A DNA stretch of 42,928 nucleotides from Acidimicrobiia bacterium (GTDB lineage: Bacteria > Actinomycetota > Acidimicrobiia > IMCC26256 > JAMXLJ01), in contig JAMXLJ010000049.1 of NCBI GenBank assembly GCA_024281095.1, forward strand, positions 1 to 42,928, given 5' to 3'. This document shows, piece after piece, positions 33,574 through 41,147 of this stretch. Under the pieces are notes generated by a model. The model had not been told where the DNA came from. It saw only the letters and a list, made by a program, of their open reading frames with translations, and did no database searches. Each line of letters begins with the position of its first letter. Within the stretch, counting starts at the first letter, position 1. A program made the position numbers and the translations under genes.

Positions 33574-34254
33574 TCAGCCCGGAGCGGCGACGGCGGGTGC
33601 GTCCTCCGGAGGCGTGGACGCGAGGGCCACGGTCCCGGTCGCGGCTGCGAAGGCGAGGCGCTTCGCGTGCTCCGCCGGCACGAGGAGCGTGACGCCGACC
33701 TTCTCGGCGCGGATTCCTGCGTCGGCGGGTTGCGTGTCGGTGTCGACCGCGATGACGGGCACGCGTTCGGCGACGGTGAGCGTGGGGTCGGCGTCGCCCG
33801 GCACCGACCCGGCGGGCAACGTGACGAACACGTCGACGACGTCGCCTGCTCGAGGGTGCAAGCCGTCCGCGACGACGACGCGCATCGCGCGCCGCCCGGG
33901 CGGCACCACACCGTCGCGGCCGTCGCGCACTCGCCCGGTGACGTGCCGTCTGGTGACGACCGAGCCCGAGAGCACGGGCACCGCGACGACCCGGCCGACC
34001 GCGGCGTCGCGGTTCGTGATCGCGTCACGCGGCGCGCCGTCGCCGCGAATCTTGACTACGCGCAAGTCGGACGGGCCGACCACGACGCCGAGTGTGAGGT
34101 CGCGGGCGGCGACCACGAACGCGCGCACGCGTCCGTAGCGGCGGTCTTGACGCTGCAGTGACGCCAACGTGCCGCCGACCGAGACCGTCGTGACGATCGC
34201 GACGACGGCGGCAGCCGACCACAACAGGACGGCACGAGGGGAACGGCGGAACAT
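33574..34254 (-). CDS. SAF-domain / CpaB-like protein
   Basis: This is a 226-residue protein with one N-terminal membrane helix (VLLWSAAAVVAIVTTVSVGG), then a SAF domain (about 45-110; FVVAARDLTLGVVVGPSDLR, GRVVAVPVLSGSVVTRRHV) and a beta-rich C-terminal half (GDVVDVFVTLPAG, VGVTLLVPAEHAKRLAFAA). This is the layout of CpaB/RcpC, the periplasmic component of Flp/Tad pili. No other tad/cpa gene is in the window, so this is either an orphan or a repurposed relative. AGGAG lies eight bases before ATG 34254. Confidence 0.82.
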   Translation of the reverse strand: MFRRSPRAVLLWSAAAVVAIVTTVSVGGTLASLQRQDRRYGRVRAFVVAARDLTLGVVVGPSDLRVVKIRGDGAPRDAITNRDAAVGRVVAVPVLSGSVVTRRHVTGRVRDGRDGVVPPGRRAMRVVVADGLHPRAGDVVDVFVTLPAGSVPGDADPTLTVAERVPVIAVDTDTQPADAGIRAEKVGVTLLVPAEHAKRLAFAAATGTVALASTPPEDAPAVAAPG

Positions 34255-34337
34255 CGGTGGCACTCCTGGGCGCGACGAAGCCAAGAGGGGAAGCCGGTGG
34301 GAAGTGGCGACGCGCGCCCGAGGGCGGCGAAGGCAGG

Positions 34338-35159
34338 TTAGTCCGGTCGTTCCACAGCGGGAAGTGGCCCGCGCGCATCCGCGCAATGGCATCCACGCTC
34401 GTGCGGCACCCGCGGCACCAGCGCGAAGAGCAGGCTGCGGATGCGTTCGAGGTTGCGATCGAAGAACGAGAACACGGCTTCCTGCGTGACCGGCTCCACC
34501 GCGGGGTCGTCTTCGACGCCGGTGTCGTAGTCGGTGATGAGCGCGATCCCCGTGTAACACAGGCCCAGCTCGCGAGCGAGGAACGCCTCGGGGTACTGGG
34601 TCATGTTCACGACTTCCCAGCCTTGAGCGCGGTACCAGCGCGATTCGGCCCGGGTGGAGAACCGCGGCCCTTGGACGACGACGACGGTGCCCGTCGGGTG
34701 CACGGGCACACCGATGTCGCTCGCCGCCTTCACGGCGAGGCCGGAGAGCTCCGCGCAGTATGGATCGGCTGCGGTGGGGTGGTACGGCAGTGGACCCTCA
34801 TAGAACGTGTCGGCGCGGCCCCACGTCCGATCGACGAACTGGTCGACGACGACGAAGTCGCCGGGGTGCACATGTGGCTGCAACGACCCCGCGGCGAAGG
34901 GACCCACGACGCGGTTCACGCCGAGCGAGCTCATCGCCCACAAGTTGGCCCGGTAGTTCACCCGGTGGGGCGGGAACTCGTGGGCCGGACCGTGGCGGGG
35001 GAGGAACGCGACGCGGCGGCCGTCGACCACCCCCAGATGCACGGGCGCGCTCGGCGCACCGTAGGGCGTGTCGACGACGACCTCTTCGACGTCGTCGAGG
35101 AAGGCGTAGAACCCCGAACCACCGAAGATCCCGATGTCGGCCCGGGGCCGGGGAGTCAC
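34338..35159 (-). CDS. mtnP: S-methyl-5'-thioadenosine phosphorylase
   Basis: This 273-residue purine phosphorylase splits methylthioadenosine into adenine and 5-methylthioribose-1-phosphate in methionine salvage. The phosphate loop IFGGSGFY, the RHGPAHEFPPHRVNYRAN block, GPRFSTRAESRWY and NMTQYPEAFLAREL are present. TDYD near residue 215 carries the two Asp residues that favour 6-aminopurines, so MTA rather than inosine or guanosine is the expected substrate. GTG 35159 follows the fmdB stop by seven bases, so both belong to the transcript driven from the CIRCE-bearing promoter. No mtnA or other salvage genes are adjacent. Confidence 0.92.
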   Translation of the reverse strand: MTPRPRADIGIFGGSGFYAFLDDVEEVVVDTPYGAPSAPVHLGVVDGRRVAFLPRHGPAHEFPPHRVNYRANLWAMSSLGVNRVVGPFAAGSLQPHVHPGDFVVVDQFVDRTWGRADTFYEGPLPYHPTAADPYCAELSGLAVKAASDIGVPVHPTGTVVVVQGPRFSTRAESRWYRAQGWEVVNMTQYPEAFLARELGLCYTGIALITDYDTGVEDDPAVEPVTQEAVFSFFDRNLERIRSLLFALVPRVPHERGCHCADARGPLPAVERPD

Positions 35160-35166
35160 GGCCGCC

Positions 35167-35478
35167 TCAGGCCGACTTCGCCTCGGCTGACTTCGTGGCC
35201 GGCTTGGGCTCGGACTTCTTCTCGGACTTCGACGACGAGTCGCCGCCGGAGTCCTTTGCGCCGTCCTTGGTCGTCTCCTTCGCCGGCTTGGAGCCCCCAC
35301 CGCCACGGTTGTCGGTGCGGTAGAAGCCCGAGCCCTTGAAGACGATCCCGACCGAGCCCAGCACCTTGTTCAGCTTGCCGCCGCACACGTCGTGCTTCTT
35401 GAGCGGCTCGTCGCTGAACGACTGGTACACCTCGATGTGCTCGCCACACTTGGTGCACCGGTATTCGTACGTCGGCAT
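35167..35478 (-). CDS. FmdB-family zinc-ribbon protein
   Basis: This is a 103-residue protein with an FmdB-type zinc ribbon: MPTYEYRCTKCGE (Cys8, Cys11) and KKHDVCGGKL (His29, Cys32). It is a CCHC site where the textbook family has four Cys. The conserved FKGSGFYRTDNRGGG follows, then a Lys/Ser/Glu-rich disordered tail. The molecular function of the family is unknown; some members were named regulators. GAGGAAA seven bases upstream fixes the start. A CIRCE operator lies 37 bases upstream, predicting control by the heat-shock repressor HrcA. Confidence 0.92.
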   Translation of the reverse strand: MPTYEYRCTKCGEHIEVYQSFSDEPLKKHDVCGGKLNKVLGSVGIVFKGSGFYRTDNRGGGGSKPAKETTKDGAKDSGGDSSSKSEKKSEPKPATKSAEAKSA

Positions 35479-35514
35479 GGCAAGTTTCCTCGGGCTCGGC
35501 GGTGTGTCGGGCGG

Positions 35515-35541
35515 TTAGCACTCGCCCCACACGACTGCTAA
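35515..35541 (-). promoter_or_regulatory. CIRCE operator (HrcA-binding site)
   Basis: On the plus strand TTAGCACTC, nine bases, then GACTGCTAA. The CIRCE consensus is TTAGCACTC-N9-GAGTGCTAA, so 17 of 18 arm positions and the exact spacing match. TACCAT just upstream on the minus strand is a possible -10. HrcA bound here would block transcription of fmdB-mtnP. Confidence 0.88.
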
Positions 35542-35700
35542 ATGGTATCCGCTGGTAGAACGGGCCACCACGCCTCGTGATTCCCCACCGGGCCCGGATT
35601 GACGCCACGGAAGTTCGGGTGAACCAATGAAGACCCGCGGACGGAGCTGCGCCGTGGGCGGATGCCCCGGGAGGGCGCAGCGGAGGGAGCCATCAGGAGC

Positions 35701-36324
35701 GTGGTCGTCGTCGTACTGGCGTTGATACCCGTCGCGTATCTCCTCGGGACCTTCCCGAGCGCCGTCCTCGTCGCGCGCGCCGGCGGCCACGACGTGACGC
35801 GCGAGGGCTCCGGGAATCCGGGCGCATCGAACGTCGCCCGCCTCATGGGCTGGCGCGCCGGAGTGCTCGTGATGCTGGCCGACTTCGCCAAGGGCGCGCT
35901 CGCCGCGGGCGTGGGGTTGGCGCTCGACGGTCATGCGGGCGCCTACCTGCTCGGCATCGCGGCCGTCGTGGGCCACATGCTCCCGGTCACCCGGCGGTTC
36001 AAGGGCGGCAAGGGTGTGGCGACGGGTGGCGGCGTGCTCGTCGTGCTCTTCCCGTTGATCGTCGTCGCGCTCGGTGTGGTCTGGTTCGTCGTGGCGCGTG
36101 TGCTCAAGCGGGCCTCGATCGCGTCCCTGCTCATCGCAGTGGCCTTCCCGATCGCGGTCTGGCTCACCGGCAGCAGCGCGCTCGACATCGCGGTCACGTC
36201 CGCGCTCGCCGTCGTCGTGATCCTGCGGCACGCGTCGAACGTCCGTCGCCTTGTCCGGGGCGAAGAGCACACGCTCGGCGGTGCCACCGCGCCCGATGGC
36301 GACCCACCGCGCGACCACGGGTAG
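35701..36324 (+). CDS. plsY: Glycerol-3-phosphate acyltransferase PlsY
   Basis: This is a 207-residue membrane acyltransferase that uses acyl-phosphate to acylate glycerol-3-phosphate, the first step of phospholipid synthesis. The family's three cytosolic motifs are visible: REGSGNPGASNVAR, HMLPVTRRFKGGKGVATGGG and the C-terminal ILRHASNVRRLVRG. Five helices are expected. GTG 35701 is preferred because it leaves the usual short helix before YLLGTFPSAV, with GGAGGGAG 11 bases upstream; ATG 35662 adds 13 residues. It diverges from fmdB. No plsX is nearby. Confidence 0.93.
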   Translation: MVVVVLALIPVAYLLGTFPSAVLVARAGGHDVTREGSGNPGASNVARLMGWRAGVLVMLADFAKGALAAGVGLALDGHAGAYLLGIAAVVGHMLPVTRRFKGGKGVATGGGVLVVLFPLIVVALGVVWFVVARVLKRASIASLLIAVAFPIAVWLTGSSALDIAVTSALAVVVILRHASNVRRLVRGEEHTLGGATAPDGDPPRDHG

Positions 36325-36460
36325 CCCGGTGGGTAGACCATCAATCCCCGGGGCGGCACGGCCGATGCACTGGGGGAGGTACGGTTCATCCGGGCAAATG
36401 GGGCGGGTGGCCGGCGCGTGCTCGACGGCGCGCCACGGCCCGCTCCCATGAGGAGGACGC

Positions 36461-37348
36461 GTGAGCGACAAGCCGGTGCGCAAGGCGGTGATCCCGGCCG
36501 CGGGGTTGGGAACGAGGTTCCTTCCGGCGACCAAGAGCATGCCCAAGGAGATGCTCCCCGTCGTCGACAAGCCGTCGATCCAGTACGTCGTCGAAGAAGC
36601 GGTGGCCGCGGGCATCACCGACATCCTGGTGATCACCGGCCGCGGCAAGCGCGCGATCGAAGACCATTTCGACCGCAACTTCGAGCTCGAGTTCTACCTC
36701 GAGCAGAAAAGCAAGCACGACCTCCTCAAAGAGGTGCAGACCACTGCGGAGATGGCCGCGATCCACTACATCCGCCAGACGGATCCGCTCGGCCTCGGTC
36801 ACGCGGTGCGGGTCGCGAAGGAGCATGTAGGCGACGAGCCGTTCGCGGTATTGCTCGGCGACGACATCATGGTCGACGACGCCCAGCTGCTCCGTTCCAT
36901 GATCGACGTGCACGCGCGATACGGCCGATCGGTTCTGGCGCTCAAGGACGTGCCGCGCGAGCAGATCTGCTTCTACGGCTGCGCCGAGCAGGAGCCTTTG
37001 GAGCAGGGGCTCGTGCGCGTCCGTTCGGTGGTCGAGAAGCCGCGACCCGAGGACGCGCCGTCGACGCTCGCCGTGATGGGTCGCTACGTGTTCACGCCGG
37101 AGATCTTCGACGCGATCGACGGCATCGAGCCGGGCGCCGGCGGCGAGCTGCAGCTCACCGACGCGATCGGCCTGTTGCTCGAGTCGCAGACGGTCTACGG
37201 GCGCACGTTCGAGCATGGCCGTTACGACATCGGCCAGAAGATCGACTTCCTGCGCGCGAACATCGAGCTCGCGCTCGACCGCTCCGATCTGGGCCCCGAG
37301 CTCGAGGCGTTCCTCGTCGACATCGTGCAGCAGCGCAAGCTGCTGTGA
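36461..37348 (+). CDS. galU: UTP-glucose-1-phosphate uridylyltransferase GalU
   Basis: This is a 295-residue nucleotidyltransferase that makes UDP-glucose for cell-wall and capsule sugars. The nucleotide loop AVIPAAGLGTRFLPATKS, the KPSIQYVVEEA segment, LGLGHAVRVAKEHVG, LGDDIMVDD and VEKPRPEDAPS are typical of GalU. GTG 36461 has AGGAGGA five bases upstream. It lies 31 bases before moeA, an arrangement also found in mycobacteria, where galU and moeA1 are neighbours. Confidence 0.96.
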   Translation: MSDKPVRKAVIPAAGLGTRFLPATKSMPKEMLPVVDKPSIQYVVEEAVAAGITDILVITGRGKRAIEDHFDRNFELEFYLEQKSKHDLLKEVQTTAEMAAIHYIRQTDPLGLGHAVRVAKEHVGDEPFAVLLGDDIMVDDAQLLRSMIDVHARYGRSVLALKDVPREQICFYGCAEQEPLEQGLVRVRSVVEKPRPEDAPSTLAVMGRYVFTPEIFDAIDGIEPGAGGELQLTDAIGLLLESQTVYGRTFEHGRYDIGQKIDFLRANIELALDRSDLGPELEAFLVDIVQQRKLL

Positions 37349-37379
37349 AAGGCCGGACGGTCATCCGGGAAGCGTGCAG

Positions 37380-38600
37380 ATGATCTCGCTCGACGACGCA
37401 CGCAAGGCGGTGCTCGACGCGGTACCTCGCCTCGATGTTCGTTCCGTGCCGATCCGGCGCGCGAGCGGTCTCGTGCTCGCGGAGCGCGTGGTCGCGCGCG
37501 AACAGGTCCCGCCGTTCGCGAACTCCGCGATGGACGGATACGCAGTGCGCGCCGCCGACACGGAGGACGCGTCGATGTCGGCGCCGGTTCGTCTACGCGT
37601 CGTCGGTGAGCTCCCGGCCGGCCGCGCGCCAACGCGCGCCGTGTCGGCGGGCGAAGCCATCCGCATCATGACGGGCGCGCCGGTTCCCGAGGGTGCCGAC
37701 GCGATCGTGATGGTCGAGCGAACCGAGCGCGACGGCGACGGTGTGCTCGTGCACCATGCCGCGATGGTGGGGGACCACGTGCGGGGCGCCGGCGGCGATC
37801 TGCAGGCGGGGCAGCCGGTCTTCGAGCCCGGTACGGTCATCACGCCGGCTCACGTCGGCGTGCTCGCGAGCCTCGGGTATCCGGAGATTGCGGTGGTGCC
37901 GCGCGCGCGTGTGGGCGTGCTGGCGACGGGAGACGAGCTCGTCGAGGGGGAAGATCCCTTGTCGCCGGGCCAGATCCGCGACGCGAACCGGCCGATGTTG
38001 CTCGCGCTGGTCGAGGAAGCCGGTTGCGAGGCACGCGATCTCGGCATCGCCCGCGACGACGAGAGTCTCATCCACCGCACCCTCGAGGACGCGTTCGCGA
38101 GTTGCGATGCGGTGATCACGAGTGGCGGAGTGTCGGTCGGCGACTACGACTACGTGAAGGCCGCGCTCGACCGTTTCGGCGTGCTGCAGTCGTGGCAGGT
38201 CGCGATCAAGCCGGCAAAGCCGTTCGCGTTCGGCGTCGTGCGCGGCATCCCGGTGTTCGGCCTTCCCGGCAATCCCGTGTCGGCGCACGTGAGCTTCGAG
38301 CTGTTCGCGCGGCCCGCGCTGTTGCAGATGATGGGGCACGCGGCGCGCTTCCGCCCCGAGATCCGTGCGGTCGCGCCCGAGGGCATGACGCGCAAGCCCG
38401 ACGGCAAGCTGCATCTCGACCGTGTACGCGTGGATCGGCGCGACGGCGGGTACGTCGCGGCTCGAACCGGCTCGCAGGCGAGCAACGTGCTGTCGGCCAT
38501 GGCCCTCGCGAACGGGCTCGCGCTGCTCGCCGACGGCGACGGTGTGTCCGAGGGCGGCGAGGTGACGGTCGTGCGCCTCGACTGGCCCGCCGATCACTGA
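37380..38600 (+). CDS. moeA: MoeA-family molybdopterin molybdotransferase (or Glp-like)
   Basis: This 406-residue protein has the four-domain MoeA/gephyrin-E fold. Hallmarks are PPFANSAMDGYAVRA, IMTGAPVPEGADAIVMVE, ATGDELVE, GQIRDANRPML, ITSGGVSVGDYDYVKAAL and FGLPGNPVSAHVSFEL. MoeA inserts molybdate into adenylated molybdopterin. The presence of moaA and moaC downstream supports a Moco role. However, in corynebacteria and mycobacteria the galU-linked MoeA paralogue (Glp) binds FtsZ and a membrane receptor, and a receptor-like gene lies 2.5 kb downstream here. The start is ATG 37380, with GTG 37374 possible. A strong terminator follows. Confidence 0.93.
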   Translation: MISLDDARKAVLDAVPRLDVRSVPIRRASGLVLAERVVAREQVPPFANSAMDGYAVRAADTEDASMSAPVRLRVVGELPAGRAPTRAVSAGEAIRIMTGAPVPEGADAIVMVERTERDGDGVLVHHAAMVGDHVRGAGGDLQAGQPVFEPGTVITPAHVGVLASLGYPEIAVVPRARVGVLATGDELVEGEDPLSPGQIRDANRPMLLALVEEAGCEARDLGIARDDESLIHRTLEDAFASCDAVITSGGVSVGDYDYVKAALDRFGVLQSWQVAIKPAKPFAFGVVRGIPVFGLPGNPVSAHVSFELFARPALLQMMGHAARFRPEIRAVAPEGMTRKPDGKLHLDRVRVDRRDGGYVAARTGSQASNVLSAMALANGLALLADGDGVSEGGEVTVVRLDWPADH

Positions 38601-38617
38601 ACGCTTCGAGACGCAGG

Positions 38618-38654
38618 AGCGCCCGGGAACCCTTGATCGAGGTCCCCGGGCGCT
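38618..38654 (+). terminator. Hairpin terminator after moeA
   Basis: AGCGCCCGGG and CCCGGGCGCT form a perfect 10-bp stem, extended after one A-C mismatch by ACC/GGT, around a nine-base loop. TTCT follows. It lies 17 bases past the moeA stop and before the convergent lipoprotein gene. Confidence 0.85.
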
Positions 38655-38709
38655 TCTACCGCAGCCCCAGCGCGAGCTGTATGAGATCTGTTGTGTGGCG
38701 TCGCCAGTG

Positions 38710-39186
38710 TTAGGCGGCGGCCCCGGCGACGAGGCCGACCGTCACGGTGGCCCCGCCGTCGACGGTGGTGCGGACGCCGGCGAGATGGCCGTCTTCGATG
38801 ACGGGTTCGCCGCCCGAGACTGCGTGCAGGATGGCCGGCGGTGCCGGGCGGTCGACCGCGGTGCACGTGGACCCGGCCGCGACGTCGAGCGATCCGATCC
38901 AGTCGTGTCCGGGCGTCGCGCGGGTCTCGAAGCGCTGCAGCACGCTCGCGCCGACCGTTGCGTGGGCCGCGGTGGTGATCGGGCTCTCGCACGTCACGTC
39001 CACGGTGCCCGTCACCGGCGCATCGGTGGCCTGCACGCGCAGGATCAGGCGGGTGACCGGCGCGGCCTTCGAGCCCCCGATGCCACCCGGGCCGCATGCG
39101 CCGAGCACGGCGACGAACGCGACGGCCGCGGCGGCGGCGCCTGCCGAAGCTCTCCGTGTGCCCTGTGCTTCGTGGATTGCGCGCAT
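38710..39186 (-). CDS. Small secreted lipoprotein with structured leader
   Basis: This 158-residue predicted lipoprotein has a head MRAIHEAQGTRRASAG, a hydrophobic stretch and a lipobox AVLGAC followed by GPGG. The mature domain of about 125 residues is beta-rich (VTRLILRVQATDAPVTGTVD, GATVTVGLVAGAAA) with two Cys (VTCESP, STCTAV) that could form a disulfide. No family recognised. AGGGA lies six bases before the ATG, directly after the closing stem of the predicted RNA junction, and a plausible promoter lies 145 bases upstream, so the leader is about 138 bases long. Confidence 0.75.
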   Translation of the reverse strand: MRAIHEAQGTRRASAGAAAAAVAFVAVLGACGPGGIGGSKAAPVTRLILRVQATDAPVTGTVDVTCESPITTAAHATVGASVLQRFETRATPGHDWIGSLDVAAGSTCTAVDRPAPPAILHAVSGGEPVIEDGHLAGVRTTVDGGATVTVGLVAGAAA

Positions 39187-39209
39187 GTCGGTCCCTCGTG
39201 CTGTGGCTG

Positions 39210-39311
39210 GGGCCGGTTTCGCGCTGACTCCCCGCAGGCTCCGCGACCAACTGCCGCCTGCGGATCGTTGCCTTTCCCCGAGACGATGGGTCCGGCCCGC
39301 GGGGGCGACCC
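39210..39311 (-). ncRNA. Candidate structured leader RNA (three-way junction)
   Basis: On the minus strand GGGCCGG (39298-39292) pairs with CCGGCCC (39216-39210) and encloses two adjacent perfect hairpins: ATCGT/ACGAT (39287-39264) and CCGCAGGC/GCCTGCGG (39263-39232). A 15-base purine-rich joining strand, GGAGTCAGCGCGAAA, follows. An alternative helix GGGTC/GACCC (39311-39307 with 39292-39288) would compete with the closing stem. I match it to no known riboswitch class by eye. The complement can fold the same way, so the strand is not certain; the promoter and ribosome site favour minus. Confidence 0.45.
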
Positions 39312-39319
39312 GGCGCCAT

Positions 39320-39359
39320 GTCTCGTGCGCATGAGACCACGTTCATACCCGCGTGACAA
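39320..39359 (-). promoter_or_regulatory. Promoter with overlapping palindrome
   Basis: On the minus strand TTGTCA (39359-39354), a 17-base spacer and TCTCAT (39336-39331) form a sigma-70-like promoter reading into the leader. GTCTCGTGCGCATGAGAC (39320-39337) is an 18-bp near-perfect palindrome, with one mismatched pair, covering the -10 and the likely start point; it could be an operator. Confidence 0.4.
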
Positions 39360-39402
39360 CCGGGCCATTCGACCTAGGCGTCGGGCGATCTAGCCTGTGC
39401 CC

Positions 39403-40422
39403 ATGACCGCGTCGTCCGCACCGCTCGTCGACCCCTATGGACGGCGCGTGAAGGACTTGCGGATCTCGGTCACGGACCGTTGCAATTTCCGCTGCACGTA
39501 CTGCATGCCCGAGGAGGGCATGAAGTGGCTGCCACGCAACGAGGTCCTCACCTACGAGGAGTTGGCTCGGGTGGCCACGCTCTGTGTCGATCGCTTCGGC
39601 TTCGAAGCGATCCGCATCACGGGCGGTGAACCGACGATCCGTTCCCATCTTTCCCGCCTCGTCGAGATGCTGTCGCGCCTCGACGTCGATCTGGCGATGA
39701 CCACGAACGGCGTCAAGCTGCCCGAACTGGCCCACGACCTCGCCGCGGCGGGTCTTCGGCGGGTGAACATCTCGCTCGACAGCCTCCGGCGCGACGTGTT
39801 CCACCGCCTCACGCGACGCGACGACCTGCACCGCGTGCTCGCGGGCGTCGACGCCGCACTCGACGCCGGCCTGACCCCCGTCAAGGTGAACTGCGTCGTG
39901 ATGCGGGGCGTGAACGACGACGAGGTCGTCGACCTGGCCGCGTTCGGTCGCGACAAGGGCGTCGGAATGCGGTTCATCGAGTTCATGCCACTCGACGGCG
40001 ACGACTCCTGGTCGATGGCCGACGTCGTGCCCGCGCAGGAGATCCTCGACCGGATCGACGCGGTCTTCCCGCTCGTGCGCGGAACGGGTGGCGAGGTTGC
40101 CGGCGGGGCCGAGCCGGCCGACACCTACCGATACGCGGACGGTGCCGGCGACGTCGGCGTGATCGCGAGCGTCACGCAACCGTTCTGCGGTGACTGCGAC
40201 CGTGTTCGCCTCACCGCCGAGGGCCGGTTCCGCACGTGTCTGTTCGCGCTCGACGAGCACGACCTGCGACCGGTGCTCCGCGGCGGGCTGGCGGCCGGCG
40301 AGCTGGACGACGCGCTCGCGGCGGCGATCGAGGCGGCTGTCGGCACGAAGTGGGCCGGGCATTCGATCGGCCGGGTCGAATTCGTGCGGCCGCCGCGGTC
40401 GATGAGCCAGATCGGCGGATAG
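39403..40422 (+). CDS. moaA: GTP 3',8-cyclase MoaA
   Basis: This is a 339-residue radical-SAM enzyme, first step of molybdenum-cofactor synthesis, converting GTP to 3',8-cyclo-7,8-dihydro-GTP. The N-terminal cluster is CNFRCTYC (Cys27, Cys31, Cys34); the GTP-binding C-terminal cluster is CGDCDRVRLTAEGRFRTC. ITGGEP and MTTNG are present, and the chain ends in the conserved double Gly (SQIGG). ATG 39403 has TAGCCT six bases upstream; GTG 39397 would directly abut that hexamer. It pairs with moaC 77 bases downstream, which has its own TACACT box. Confidence 0.97.
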   Translation: MTASSAPLVDPYGRRVKDLRISVTDRCNFRCTYCMPEEGMKWLPRNEVLTYEELARVATLCVDRFGFEAIRITGGEPTIRSHLSRLVEMLSRLDVDLAMTTNGVKLPELAHDLAAAGLRRVNISLDSLRRDVFHRLTRRDDLHRVLAGVDAALDAGLTPVKVNCVVMRGVNDDEVVDLAAFGRDKGVGMRFIEFMPLDGDDSWSMADVVPAQEILDRIDAVFPLVRGTGGEVAGGAEPADTYRYADGAGDVGVIASVTQPFCGDCDRVRLTAEGRFRTCLFALDEHDLRPVLRGGLAAGELDDALAAAIEAAVGTKWAGHSIGRVEFVRPPRSMSQIGG

Positions 40423-40499
40423 CCGCAGCGCGCCTCCGGTCGTCCACGGCCGGAACCCGTGGAAACGACCCAGCTCACCTCGGGCCTACACTCTGCGTC

Positions 40500-41000
40500 A
40501 TGGCGTCGGAGTTCACGCACCTGGACCCGCTCGGTCGCGCCCGTATGGTCGACGTCACGGCGAAGGAAGCCACCCACCGGCGCGCCGTGGCACGCTGCCG
40601 GGTCCACATGGCGCCCGAGACCGCCCAGAAGATCGCGTCGGGTCAGATCAGCAAGGGCGACGTGCTCGCCGTGGCCCGTGTGGCGGGAATCCAGGCGGCG
40701 AAGCAGACGCCCAACCTTCTGCCGCTGTGCCATCCGCTCCTCGTCGGGTCGGTCTTCGTGAACTTCCGCATCGAGGACAGCTACGTCGAGATCGAGGCCC
40801 AGGTCGACACGGTGGACCGCACCGGGGTGGAGATGGAGGCCCTCACAGCCTGTTCGATCGCCGCTCTCACGGTCTACGACATGTGCAAGTCGATCGACCG
40901 CGAGATGACGATCGGCGAACTTGCGCTGTGGGAGAAGACGGGCGGCCGCTCCGGCACATTCCGACGGCCACGGTCGTTCGAGGACGAATTCGGCCTCTGA
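40500..41000 (+). CDS. moaC: Cyclic pyranopterin monophosphate synthase MoaC
   Basis: This is a 166-residue hexameric enzyme that turns the MoaA product into cyclic pyranopterin monophosphate. Conserved blocks are MVDVTAKEATHRRAVA, QTPNLLPLCHPL and GVEMEALTACSIAALTVYDM with CKSIDREM. Length and motifs are standard. TACACT seven bases before the ATG and no Shine-Dalgarno suggest a leaderless mRNA. MoaA, MoaC and MoeA in this window cover early and late Moco steps; moaD, moaE and mogA are absent here. Confidence 0.96.
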   Translation: MASEFTHLDPLGRARMVDVTAKEATHRRAVARCRVHMAPETAQKIASGQISKGDVLAVARVAGIQAAKQTPNLLPLCHPLLVGSVFVNFRIEDSYVEIEAQVDTVDRTGVEMEALTACSIAALTVYDMCKSIDREMTIGELALWEKTGGRSGTFRRPRSFEDEFGL

Positions 41001-41039
41001 CCTGGCCCGCGCCACCCCAACGGTCCGGCGCCAGAACTT

Positions 41040-41056
41040 GACCCCGGCCCCGGGTC
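41040..41056 (+). terminator. Short hairpin after moaC
   Basis: GACCC and GGGTC pair around a seven-base CG-rich loop 40 bases past the moaC stop. The stem is only five pairs, so the call is weak. Confidence 0.3.
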
Positions 41057-41147
41057 GCTGGCTAGCGTTCCTGTGCGGCGGATCGAAATCCACCCGCTCG
41101 TGCGACCACGCTGTTAGCTTCCGCGACAGAAAAGGCGGCCGAGGAGC

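Noticed and set aside
39210-39311. Assigning the leader to the c-di-GMP-I (GEMM) or the c-di-AMP (ydaO) riboswitch
   Set aside because: Fragments such as AAAGGCAA and GTCAGC look similar, but the conserved GACGCAAAGCC of GEMM and the two-fold ydaO core are absent.
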